A stretch of 9,888 bases of DNA from an uncultured Oscillospiraceae bacterium (lineage in GTDB: Bacteria; Bacillota; Clostridia; Oscillospirales; Oscillospiraceae). Of this stretch, positions 4,745 to 9,888 are shown one piece after another. The first letter of the stretch is position 1. The number at the start of each line of letters is the position of its first letter. Position numbers and translations under genes: made by a program. The stretch lies in contig CAKUJA010000078.1 of the NCBI GenBank assembly GCA_934661135.1, positions 1 through 9,888 of the forward strand. The letters are read 5' to 3'. The notes beneath the pieces are model-generated. The model made no database searches. It was not told the origin of the DNA and saw only the letters and a program-made list of their open reading frames with translations.

Positions 4745-4773
4745 AGCATAGCACGGGCGGCGCGGGATGACAA
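4745..4773 (-). promoter_or_regulatory. Leftward promoter for the winged-helix membrane gene
   Basis: On the minus strand, TTGTCA (4773-4768) and TATGCT (4750-4745) are separated by 17 bp, 28 bp upstream of the start codon. It lies immediately before the first gene of the rightward early operon. Confidence 0.6.
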
Positions 4774-4789
4774 GAGTGAGGTGAGGGTT

Positions 4790-4933
4790 ATGTCGGAAGA
4801 ACAGAAGAAGAAAGTCGAGGGTGTGCTGCACGAGATGAAGCATATGAACGCGCAGCAGATCGAGGTCATGATCGCCTATATGCAGGGTGTGGCTGCGGCG
4901 GCAAAGCTGATGTGCGAGCGGAAGGAGCAGTAA
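4790..4933 (+). CDS. 47-aa helical protein of unknown function
   Basis: ATG 4790 follows GAGGTGAGGG; the frame upstream of it lacks a supported start. The product (EEQKKKVEGVLHEMKHM then QQIEVMIAYMQGVAAA) is predicted all-helical with a basic tail. In layout, a charged helix followed by a short hydrophobic helix, it loosely resembles the 38-aa product at 2914-3030; homology is unproven. It is the first gene of the packed early operon, so it could be a small regulator. Confidence 0.6.
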   Translation: MSEEQKKKVEGVLHEMKHMNAQQIEVMIAYMQGVAAAAKLMCERKEQ

Positions 4934-4976
4934 TCGCTCCGGCGGAATAGAATACACGGAAAGGGAGGGACGCAGG

Positions 4977-5180
4977 ATGCGGAAAAAACAGGTGATCCGA
5001 ACGGAAAGCTATGTGACGAAAAACGGGCAGTTGGTTCGCTTTGACGATTTGACGCTCGAGGAAAAGCGGATCGCGGCGACGGAGCTGAAGCTGCGGTATC
5101 TGCGGGCGATGTTCCCGGGCGTGGAGTTCTATGTGAAGAAAGAGAGGGACGCTGATGCACTACACGCTGCGGGTGAATGA
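4977..5180 (+). CDS. Hypothetical phage protein (67 aa)
   Basis: A short basic protein beginning RKKQVIRTESYVTKNG, then a helical segment (LEEKRIAATELKLRYLRAM). AGGGAGG about 8 nt before ATG 4977 supports the start. It overlaps the next gene by 26 nt, typical of compact phage early operons. The N-terminal ESYVTxxGxxVR motif recurs in the nuclease-like protein at 5805-6257 (residues 88-99). No family recognised. Confidence 0.7.
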   Translation: MRKKQVIRTESYVTKNGQLVRFDDLTLEEKRIAATELKLRYLRAMFPGVEFYVKKERDADALHAAGE

Positions 5181-5355
5181 AGCGCAGTTTCAGGACATCA
5201 TGTCTGCGATCATCTGTGCGGAAGCGGAAGCAACCGAGAATATTGAACTGTTCCACGACAGGGACGAGATACGGGAACGGTCGGCGGAAAGCCTGACGCG
5301 GCTTGGGAAGCTGCGGTATTACTTGGAGAAAGAGAAGGAGAGAAACGAAACATGA
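5155..5355 (+). CDS. Hypothetical phage protein (66 aa)
   Basis: Acidic, largely helical (AQFQDIMSAIICAEAEATENIEL, then ESLTRLGKLRYYLEKEKE), soluble. ATG 5155 has GAGAGGG about 6 nt upstream and overlaps the preceding gene by 26 nt; its stop shares ATGA with the next start. No recognised domain; the helices could mediate oligomerisation. Confidence 0.65.
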   Translation: MHYTLRVNEAQFQDIMSAIICAEAEATENIELFHDRDEIRERSAESLTRLGKLRYYLEKEKERNET

Positions 5356-5531
5356 TCTCGAAGAAGGAACACGACGCCGCGCTGCGGCGGGTTTTGCGGC
5401 GGCTGGCAATCTTCATGGGCGGCTCGTTTTTGATGGCGGCGGCATTCTACCTCGCCATGGGGCACTTGCAGGGCGCGGCGGCGCTGGGCGTGGTGACCAC
5501 GCTCTGCGTTGGCTACGGCCTTGCGGACTGA
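5352..5531 (+). CDS. Small two-pass membrane protein (59 aa)
   Basis: Starts in an ATGA overlap with the preceding stop, with GGAG about 10 nt upstream. A basic N-terminus (ISKKEHDAALRRVLRRL) is followed by two hydrophobic segments (about 18-36 and 41-57), predicting a small inner-membrane protein with a cytoplasmic N-terminus. Family and role unknown. Confidence 0.6.
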   Translation: MISKKEHDAALRRVLRRLAIFMGGSFLMAAAFYLAMGHLQGAAALGVVTTLCVGYGLAD

Positions 5532-5540
5532 GGGCGAGCA

Positions 5541-5786
5541 ATGCAGCAGAACGAGATACCGGGCGAGTGCCGGAGGAAGCCGGAGATTGTCCGGCAGCCG
5601 GGATACAGTGGGAAGAAGTATTTCCGCGTGCAATACGCAGGGCAGACCGTGGATGTGCGGTGCGCGGATGAGACGGCGGCGCTGTTTCTCGCGGCGAAGC
5701 ACTGGGGATTCAAGTGGACGCGGCCGGAATACCACCAGACGGCGAAGGCAACGATGCTGCGGGTGAACCCGGAACTGCTGATTTGA
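5541..5786 (+). CDS. Hypothetical phage protein (81 aa)
   Basis: A soluble 81-aa protein starting at ATG 5541, 9 nt after the previous stop, with GAGGGCGAG just upstream. The middle (GKKYFRVQYAGQTVDVRCADETAALFLAAKHWGFKW) alternates strand-like and helix-like segments, a compact alpha/beta small fold. The pattern is reminiscent of small proteins seen in Bacillota prophages, but I cannot name the family. It precedes the nuclease-like gene in the same operon. Confidence 0.7.
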   Translation: MQQNEIPGECRRKPEIVRQPGYSGKKYFRVQYAGQTVDVRCADETAALFLAAKHWGFKWTRPEYHQTAKATMLRVNPELLI

Positions 5787-5804
5787 CAGAAAGGACAGGA
5801 GACC

Positions 5805-6257
5805 ATGAGCGGATTGCGATTTGATAGCATGGCGGATATGCCGGCCGGGATGCGGGATCTGTACGCGAAGAAGATCCTTGGCGGGATGCCGCAGGAGATG
5901 CCGAAACCGGAGAAGAAAGCGGCCAAGTATCAGAACCAGAAGGCGGAGCGCGGGGGGATTCACTTTGACAGTCAGAAGGAAGCGCGGCGCTATGACGAGC
6001 TGCTGCTGATGCTGCGCGCCGGGGAGATTCGCGACCTGCGGCTGCAACCGCAATTCACAATTCAGGAATCCTATGTGACGGAGACCGGGGAGCGGGTACG
6101 CGCGATCCGGTACACGGCGGACTTTTCATACATCCGGGAAGTGTCCGGAGAGAAGATTGTGGAGGACGTCAAGAGCGGGGCGACACGAACGAAGGAATAT
6201 CTACGGAACAGGAAGTTTATGCGGTCGATGTATGGAATCGACGTGCGGGAGGTTTGA
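5805..6257 (+). CDS. DUF1064 family protein, PD-(D/E)xK nuclease-like
   Basis: This 150-aa protein matches the DUF1064 phage family: KYQNQKAERGGIHFDSQKEARRYDEL (41-66), LRAGEIRDLRLQPQF (70-84), RYTADFSYI (102-110), GEKIVEDVKSG (115-125), TKEYLRNRKFM (129-139) and a C-terminal YGIDVREV. Asp106 with Glu120/Asp121-x-Lys123, plus Glu59, fits a PD-(D/E)xK metal-dependent nuclease core, so it may cut DNA, perhaps branched intermediates in phage replication or recombination; activity is inferred. The first 40 residues are a variable extension. GACAGGAG lies upstream of ATG 5805. The next gene begins 2 nt after its stop. Confidence 0.85.
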   Translation: MSGLRFDSMADMPAGMRDLYAKKILGGMPQEMPKPEKKAAKYQNQKAERGGIHFDSQKEARRYDELLLMLRAGEIRDLRLQPQFTIQESYVTETGERVRAIRYTADFSYIREVSGEKIVEDVKSGATRTKEYLRNRKFMRSMYGIDVREV

Positions 6258-6259
6258 AG

Positions 6260-6454
6260 ATGAATCTGGCGGAGCAAGTGCAAAAGTGCATGATGAAGGA
6301 CGGCGGAGCCGGATGCGGTCTGCAATGCGAGCATTGCGGCTGGAATCAAGAGGAGTATGCGCGGCGGAAAGCTCTGCCGCTGACGAGGTGCGAGGACGGA
6401 CTGCGGCGGAAGATTTTGCCGCCGAGACCGCGCACTGATGAACTGGGCAACTGA
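6260..6454 (+). CDS. Cys-rich putative zinc-binding protein (64 aa)
   Basis: ATG 6260 has GGGAGG 7 nt upstream; a TTG at 6254 is less well placed. The N-terminal half has Cys11, Cys20, Cys24 and Cys27 (CGLQCEHCGWN), a likely small metal-binding knuckle, followed by a basic tail. Similar mini-proteins are common in prophage early operons. No function can be assigned. It is the last gene before the non-coding structured stretch. Confidence 0.65.
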   Translation: MNLAEQVQKCMMKDGGAGCGLQCEHCGWNQEEYARRKALPLTRCEDGLRRKILPPRPRTDELGN

Positions 6455-6840
6455 GCCGGGACTATTTTTTATGGACATTTGCGCAGGCCGCGCCGCCATT
6501 CGCGGTCTGCGAAGGATCAACCGGCTTTTTGCTGCGGCTGCCGGGCAGTGGGACAAGTCAGGCGGTCAGCCTGCCCGGAGCCGTATAAATCCGTGTGAGA
6601 CGTGCGGACAAGGAACGTCATCCGATGCGCCGATGATCCCCGGCGCAAGGGCATTTGATGCCTCCTTTCTGAGAAGCTGCGCGACGCAGATAGGCGCAGC
6701 TCGCCCGGGCATATTTGGGACATCGGGTGCAGGCGGTGAAAGGCCGTCTCTGCTGCCGCAGCGCGAAGGGAACCGCGCTGCGGCATGACCGTATAAGAAA
6801 CGCCGAGGGATGGCGTAAATCAATAAAAGGAGACGAGAGC
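6455..6840 (+). ncRNA. Candidate structured non-coding RNA or leader (no convincing gene)
   Basis: This gap of about 385 bp breaks an otherwise gapless operon and is dense in strong inverted repeats. They are 6483-6492/6501-6510 (10 bp, one G-U); 6536-6548/6571-6582 (12 bp with a bulged G6540); 6675-6682/6694-6701 (8 bp perfect); and 6754-6765/6774-6785 (12 bp perfect, 8-nt loop). None is followed by a T-tract, so they are not terminators. A frame 6438-6788 (116 aa) crosses it, but its composition is unlike a folded protein and its start lies inside the preceding gene. The arrangement suggests a structured phage RNA or processed leader; I do not recognise a known RNA class. Exact ends are unknown. 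Confidence 0.4.
6754..6785. repeat. Perfect 12-bp inverted repeat, 8-nt loop
   Basis: TGCCGCAGCGCG (6754-6765) is exactly inverted at 6774-6785 around AAGGGAAC. It is the most stable hairpin in the 6455-6840 gap, about 55 bp upstream of the next start codon, without a T-tract. It may protect or end a structured RNA. Confidence 0.75.
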
Positions 6841-7197
6841 ATGGGAAGAATTATGACGGTATTTGACATCGATTTTGGGAAATACGAAGAGAAATGTCAC
6901 GCGCAGCACATGGAAGTCGAGTTCAACAGTGACGTCTATCCGCCGCGGATTGTCCTGACACAGGAACAGACGTTGTTCGACGTTGGGACGCAACAGGAGC
7001 AGACGCGGGAGACGGAGATCGTGGTCGTGGGCGGCGTGGAGCCGCAGATCACGGTGAAGGGAGCATGGGAGACCACGCGGAAGCGGCTGAATAAGATGGT
7101 GACAGGGGCGCTGAAGCTGCTGGAACTCTATCTGCACGCCTATATGCAAGATCACATGGAGTATGACACGGAAAGAGCGAAGGAGCGGACGGTATGA
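6841..7197 (+). CDS. Hypothetical phage protein (118 aa)
   Basis: ATG 6841 has AAAGGAG about 8 nt upstream; in-frame sequence before it is in the structured gap. The protein is acidic to neutral and soluble. An N-terminal strand-rich part (RIMTVFDIDFGKY, PRIVLTQEQTLF, ETEIVVVGGVEPQI) is followed by a C-terminal helix (RLNKMVTGALKLLELYLHAYM). Its stop overlaps the next start (ATGA). I do not recognise the family. Confidence 0.75.
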   Translation: MGRIMTVFDIDFGKYEEKCHAQHMEVEFNSDVYPPRIVLTQEQTLFDVGTQQEQTRETEIVVVGGVEPQITVKGAWETTRKRLNKMVTGALKLLELYLHAYMQDHMEYDTERAKERTV

Positions 7198-7478
7198 AGT
7201 GCAAGCGGTGTGGCAAAGAAGTTGGCACATGGGAACGGCGGCGGATGCTGTTTTGCAGCGACGAGTGCGCCAGCGCATGGGCAACGGAAGGGAACAACGA
7301 GCCGGTGACGGTGATGGTCATCCGCGTGCCGGAGATTTTCAAGGAGTTGCGGCCACAACTCGGCGAGAGAATCCGGGCAATCCGAAGGAAAAGCTATACG
7401 AGCACGGCATACGTCTATGAGCGGGCAGGGAAAAAGGTGCTGCTGCGAGCGGATGAGGTTGTGGAGGTGGCGGGGTGA
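7194..7478 (+). CDS. Zinc-ribbon-like hypothetical protein (94 aa)
   Basis: Begins with MKCKRCGKEV and then LFCSDECASAW: Cys3, Cys6, Cys21 and Cys25 form a CxxC...CxxxC cluster typical of a small zinc finger. The remainder (VMVIRVPEIFKELRPQLGERIRAI, then RAGKKVLLRADEVVEVAG) looks like a small alpha/beta domain. ATG 7194 overlaps the previous stop (ATGA), and the 3' end overlaps the next gene by 4 nt. Zinc binding is likely from the spacing; a nucleic-acid role is only inferred. Confidence 0.75.
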   Translation: MKCKRCGKEVGTWERRRMLFCSDECASAWATEGNNEPVTVMVIRVPEIFKELRPQLGERIRAIRRKSYTSTAYVYERAGKKVLLRADEVVEVAG

Positions 7479-7675
7479 AGCCGCCGTGTGAGAGGGACTG
7501 CCCGGGGCGGACAGCGGAATGCCACGCAAAGTGTGCGCCGTATCTGGCCTATGAGGAAGCAAAACAGGCGGAATATCGGGCAAGAGAAGTTGAACGGAGC
7601 CGCGACACCTACACTGCGGACGCGAAGAAGCGGTGTAAGAGCGTGGAGAGACTACGGAAAGCGGGGTTGCTGTAA
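7475..7675 (+). CDS. Cys-rich hypothetical phage protein (66 aa)
   Basis: Starts at GTG 7475, overlapping the previous gene's stop, with GGAGGTGG upstream. Cys5, Cys9, Cys16 and Cys20 (PPCERDCPGRTAECHAKCAPY) precede a long basic helix (AYEEAKQAEYRAREVERSRD). This Cys-cluster plus helix pattern recurs in Bacillota prophages; function unknown. Its stop shares one base (A7675) with the start of the PAPS-reductase-like gene. Confidence 0.7.
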   Translation: MKPPCERDCPGRTAECHAKCAPYLAYEEAKQAEYRAREVERSRDTYTADAKKRCKSVERLRKAGLL

Positions 7676-8553
7676 TGGACTTGGAACAGAGCGCGTTTGA
7701 GGCGCTGCGGTTTGCGTCGGCGCAGAGCTTGAAGCTCTATAAGCAACCGCTTGTGATTACATACTCGGGTGGAAAGGACAGCGACGTGCTGCTCCGGCTG
7801 GCGGAAAACAGCGGTATTCCGTTCGAGGTTTTGCATTCCTTGACCACGGCGGACGCACCGGAAACCGTTCGCCATGTGCGGGACACATTCCGACGAATGG
7901 AGGAAAAGGGCGTAAAGTGCAGTATTGACGCGCACGTCCAGCCGGACGGGAAGCGCGTTACCATGTGGAATCTGATCCCCCAGAAGCTCATGCCGCCGAC
8001 ACGTCTTGCCCGCTACTGCTGCGCGATTCTCAAAGAGGGCGGCGGGAAAGGTCGGTTTATCGCCACCGGCGTTCGGTGGGCAGAATCTCAAAAGCGAAAA
8101 TCACGCGGTTTGATCGAAGTACAGAACAAAGACGTTAGGAAACGGCTGACACTGATGAACGACAACGATGAAACACGGATGCAATTTGAAAATTGCCAAA
8201 TGAAAGGCAAACGTGTTGTAAATCCGATTATTGGATGGGGCAACAAGGAGGTGTGGGACTACGTGGAGACTGAGAAGATCTGCATGAATCCGCTTTACAG
8301 CCTCGGGTTTATCCGAGTTGGGTGCATCGGCTGCCCAATGGCTGGGAAATGCCGAAAGATGGAGTTTGTGATGTACCCGAAGATCAGGCTGGCGTATATC
8401 CGGGCGTTTGACCGTATGTTGATTGAACGTAAAATACGATGTTTGCAAACATACGGCTGGGAAAACGGTTTGGATGTTTTCAACTGGTGGATGGAAAACG
8501 ATGTGCTTCCGGGGCAGGAAGTGTTAGAAGAATTTCGGGAGGATTTGATATGA
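7675..8553 (+). CDS. PAPS reductase / N-type ATP pyrophosphatase family protein
   Basis: A 292-aa protein. SGGKDS at 31-36 is the PP-loop that binds the ATP or PAPS phosphates. Downstream are paired Cys115-Cys116 (RYCCAILKEG) and Cys217, Cys220 and Cys226 (GCIGCPMAGKC), a pattern that could ligate an iron-sulfur cluster as in related APS/PAPS reductases and DndC-type proteins. It may activate or transfer sulfur or adenylate a substrate; true sulfate assimilation is unlikely in this context, since none of the partner genes is present. It sits in the early operon, overlapping both neighbours, two genes ahead of an adenine methyltransferase, so a nucleic-acid-related role is possible but inferred. 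Confidence 0.9.
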   Translation: MDLEQSAFEALRFASAQSLKLYKQPLVITYSGGKDSDVLLRLAENSGIPFEVLHSLTTADAPETVRHVRDTFRRMEEKGVKCSIDAHVQPDGKRVTMWNLIPQKLMPPTRLARYCCAILKEGGGKGRFIATGVRWAESQKRKSRGLIEVQNKDVRKRLTLMNDNDETRMQFENCQMKGKRVVNPIIGWGNKEVWDYVETEKICMNPLYSLGFIRVGCIGCPMAGKCRKMEFVMYPKIRLAYIRAFDRMLIERKIRCLQTYGWENGLDVFNWWMENDVLPGQEVLEEFREDLI

Positions 8554-8792
8554 ATTTGAAACCGGAAGAACTGATCAAGGCGCTGCGGCATTGCAGCAAC
8601 GATTATCCGTGCAAAACGTGCCAGGTAGAGTTGCAAAAGGATGAATCGACCTGCATCGGTGTGCTATTCAAGCATTGCATTGACCAGATCGAGCGCGACC
8701 AGAAGGTGATTGCAGAGCTACGGGAGGAAAACGAGAGACTGACACGGCGGCTGTTTGAGCCACGGCCTGTGCCTACGACATCGACACTGTGA
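8550..8792 (+). CDS. Cys-rich coiled-coil hypothetical protein (80 aa)
   Basis: ATG 8550 overlaps the preceding stop (ATGA), with GGGAGG about 7 nt upstream; longer in-frame starts would lie deep in the PAPS-reductase-like gene. Cys15, Cys21, Cys24, Cys35 and Cys43 occur in the N-terminal half (HCSNDYPCKTCQVEL), and residues about 44-70 form a heptad-like helix (IDQIERDQKVIAELREENERLTRRL). Probably a small metal-binding oligomeric protein; no family recognised. Confidence 0.7.
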   Translation: MNLKPEELIKALRHCSNDYPCKTCQVELQKDESTCIGVLFKHCIDQIERDQKVIAELREENERLTRRLFEPRPVPTTSTL

Positions 8793-8801
8793 GGAACATC
8801 T

Positions 8802-9353
8802 ATGAATGATAAAATTTGGGATGAGATTAGGAAATACAAGATCATATACGCAGACCCACCGTGGCGGAACCCGAAAAGCGGCGTAAAGGCGCGAAATAAC
8901 GAAAAGCACTACCCGAGTATGGCAACAGAGGAAATATGCAAATTACCGGTTGGGAGGATCGCGTCGAGCGATGCAATTCTTTTTCTATGGGTGGTGTTTC
9001 CATGTTTGCCCGACGCGATGAAGGTAATTCAGGAATGGGGATTTGAGTATTACGGTCTCGGTTTTGACTGGTGCAAGGTAAAGGCGGATGGTACACCGAA
9101 AATCGGGTGCGGCTATTACACCCGGCAAAACAATGAACTTTGTATTATCGGCGTGCGGCATGGCCTGAAAAACCGGATTCATCCGCTGGCAAATAACATC
9201 GGGTGCAGCATCCTCGCGCCTGCGGGACGACATAGCGAGAAGCCTGCGGAAGTTCGGGAGAAGATTGTAGCGATCTGCGGCGATCTGCCGCGCGTGGAAC
9301 TTTTCGCACGGCAGCGGACACCGGGATGGGACGTATGGGGGAATGAAGTATGA
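8802..9353 (+). CDS. MT-A70 family adenine-N6 methyltransferase
   Basis: A 183-aa protein with the MT-A70 signature: IIYADPPWRNP (DPPW at 18-21, the catalytic motif IV for adenine-N6 methylation), HYPSMATEEICKLP (36-49), ILFLWVVFPCLPDAMKVIQEWGFEY (59-83) and a C-terminal HSEKPAEVREKI then VELFARQRTPGWDVWGNE, all expected family blocks. It should transfer a methyl group from SAM to DNA adenine. No cognate restriction gene is adjacent, so it is probably an orphan phage methyltransferase for protection or regulation. GAGGAA lies upstream of ATG 8802, and its stop overlaps the next start (ATGA). Confidence 0.93.
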   Translation: MNDKIWDEIRKYKIIYADPPWRNPKSGVKARNNEKHYPSMATEEICKLPVGRIASSDAILFLWVVFPCLPDAMKVIQEWGFEYYGLGFDWCKVKADGTPKIGCGYYTRQNNELCIIGVRHGLKNRIHPLANNIGCSILAPAGRHSEKPAEVREKIVAICGDLPRVELFARQRTPGWDVWGNEV

Positions 9354-9888
9354 TGGAACGACTGACCTTTGAGGGAAACTTCTGCGAGATTGCGCGGTGC
9401 AAGGAAGTGAAGTGCCCATACGATACCGATTGCAGTCAGAAACAGGTCTGGGAGCGGCTCAAACAGTATGAGGACAGCAAGCTATCCCCGGAGGATGCGG
9501 CAAATCTGAATGCGATTTTGAGACTGAGCGACGGCATGACGCTGATGCGCCTGCGGGAGCTGGCCGTGGCCGATCAGGAGGGGCGCGTGATCGTCTTGCC
9601 ATGCAAAGGGCCAGACAAACTATACGTTGTAGGGACAAAACAGATCGTAGAGTGCAACGTTGCAGAAATGTACCTGATGGACGATGAAACGATCGAATAC
9701 CTTGTGAATTTTGAGTGCGTTGATAATTGCGATGGTTGCCCGTTTAATAGCTGGGAGCGTGAAATCGTGAGTGATGAGTACCATTGTGGCGGGGAGTATG
9801 GCGATGGATCAGTCAGCAGCAAAAACTTCGGCAAAACCGTCTTTTTGACGCGCGAAGAAGCTGAAAAGGCGCTGGCGGAAATGGAGGG
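9350..9888 (+). CDS. Hypothetical Cys-rich phage protein (partial, runs off the window)
   Basis: Begins at ATG 9350 within an ATGA overlap with the methyltransferase stop (ATG 9353 is equally possible) and stays open to the last base, giving at least 179 residues. Cys12, Cys17, Cys22 and Cys28 near the N-terminus and a later cluster (ECVDNCDGCPF, 122-132; Cys146) suggest two metal-binding sites, with a helical segment between (WERLKQYEDSKLSPEDAANLNAIL). The visible end, VFLTREEAEKALAEME, resembles the C-terminal tail common to early-operon proteins of Bacillota prophages, so the stop may be close by. Function unknown. Confidence 0.75.
   Translation, partial: MMERLTFEGNFCEIARCKEVKCPYDTDCSQKQVWERLKQYEDSKLSPEDAANLNAILRLSDGMTLMRLRELAVADQEGRVIVLPCKGPDKLYVVGTKQIVECNVAEMYLMDDETIEYLVNFECVDNCDGCPFNSWEREIVSDEYHCGGEYGDGSVSSKNFGKTVFLTREEAEKALAEME

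Noticed and set aside
5319..6053. 244-aa leftward frame opposite the early operon
   Set aside because: It crosses four supported rightward genes including the DUF1064 gene and is rich in Arg, Leu and His, as expected for a shadow frame.
6575..6615. GAGCCGTAT resembling the start of group II intron domain V
   Set aside because: The matching right arm is absent and no intron-encoded protein or exon boundary is visible.
6438..6788. 116-aa frame across the structured gap
   Set aside because: It starts inside the preceding gene without a clear ribosome site, and the composition is unlike a folded protein; kept only as the alternative to an RNA.
1..9888. CRISPR arrays, tRNA genes, insertion sequences
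   Set aside because: No regularly spaced repeats, no tRNA-like cloverleaf and no DDE transposase motifs were seen on either strand.

Overview
The window is the left junction of an integrated phage-like element in the chromosome of a spore-forming member of the Bacillota. GC-rich codons, strong AGGAGG-type ribosome binding sites and the spore coat operon suggest a gut-type Clostridia such as Oscillospiraceae; that placement is an inference.

Positions 1-738 are host DNA: the end of an unidentified gene (to 77) with a terminator, then a spore-coat cotJ operon. The operon has a fused cotJA-cotJB gene (184-642) and the first 31 codons of cotJC, the spore-coat manganese catalase (646-738). After the conserved ...SQYGG the cotJC frame stops matching the family, and 31 bp further on lies the end of a large serine recombinase gene. 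The element therefore sits inside cotJC. This recalls skin-type intervening elements, in which a serine recombinase interrupts a mother-cell sporulation gene and is excised during sporulation.

Positions 739-4056 form the leftward lysogeny/integration module: the serine recombinase (769-2214), a translationally coupled HTH-plus-membrane protein (2207-2647), a 38-aa rightward mini-gene (2914-3030), an AT-rich cargo-like gene (3067-3579) and a CI-like repressor (3673-4047). Positions 4057-4278 are a divergent promoter/operator region with several palindromes. Positions 4279-4716 hold two fully antiparallel overlapping reading frames, both with predicted membrane segments.

Positions 4790-9888 are a rightward early operon of tightly packed genes, often with ATGA stop-start overlaps. 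Most are small phage proteins of unknown role. Recognisable members are a DUF1064/PD-(D/E)xK-like nuclease (5805-6257), a PAPS-reductase/ATP-pyrophosphatase family protein (7675-8553) and an MT-A70 adenine methyltransferase (8802-9353). Several Cys-rich putative zinc proteins lie around them. A stretch of about 385 bp (6455-6840) breaks this packing and is full of strong inverted repeats, so it may encode a structured RNA. The last gene (9350 onward) runs off the window, and the element's right end and the rest of cotJC lie outside it.

The most interesting system here is the cotJC-interrupting element: its recombinase, the coupled membrane regulator, and a putative promoter whose -10 matches the mother-cell sigma consensus.
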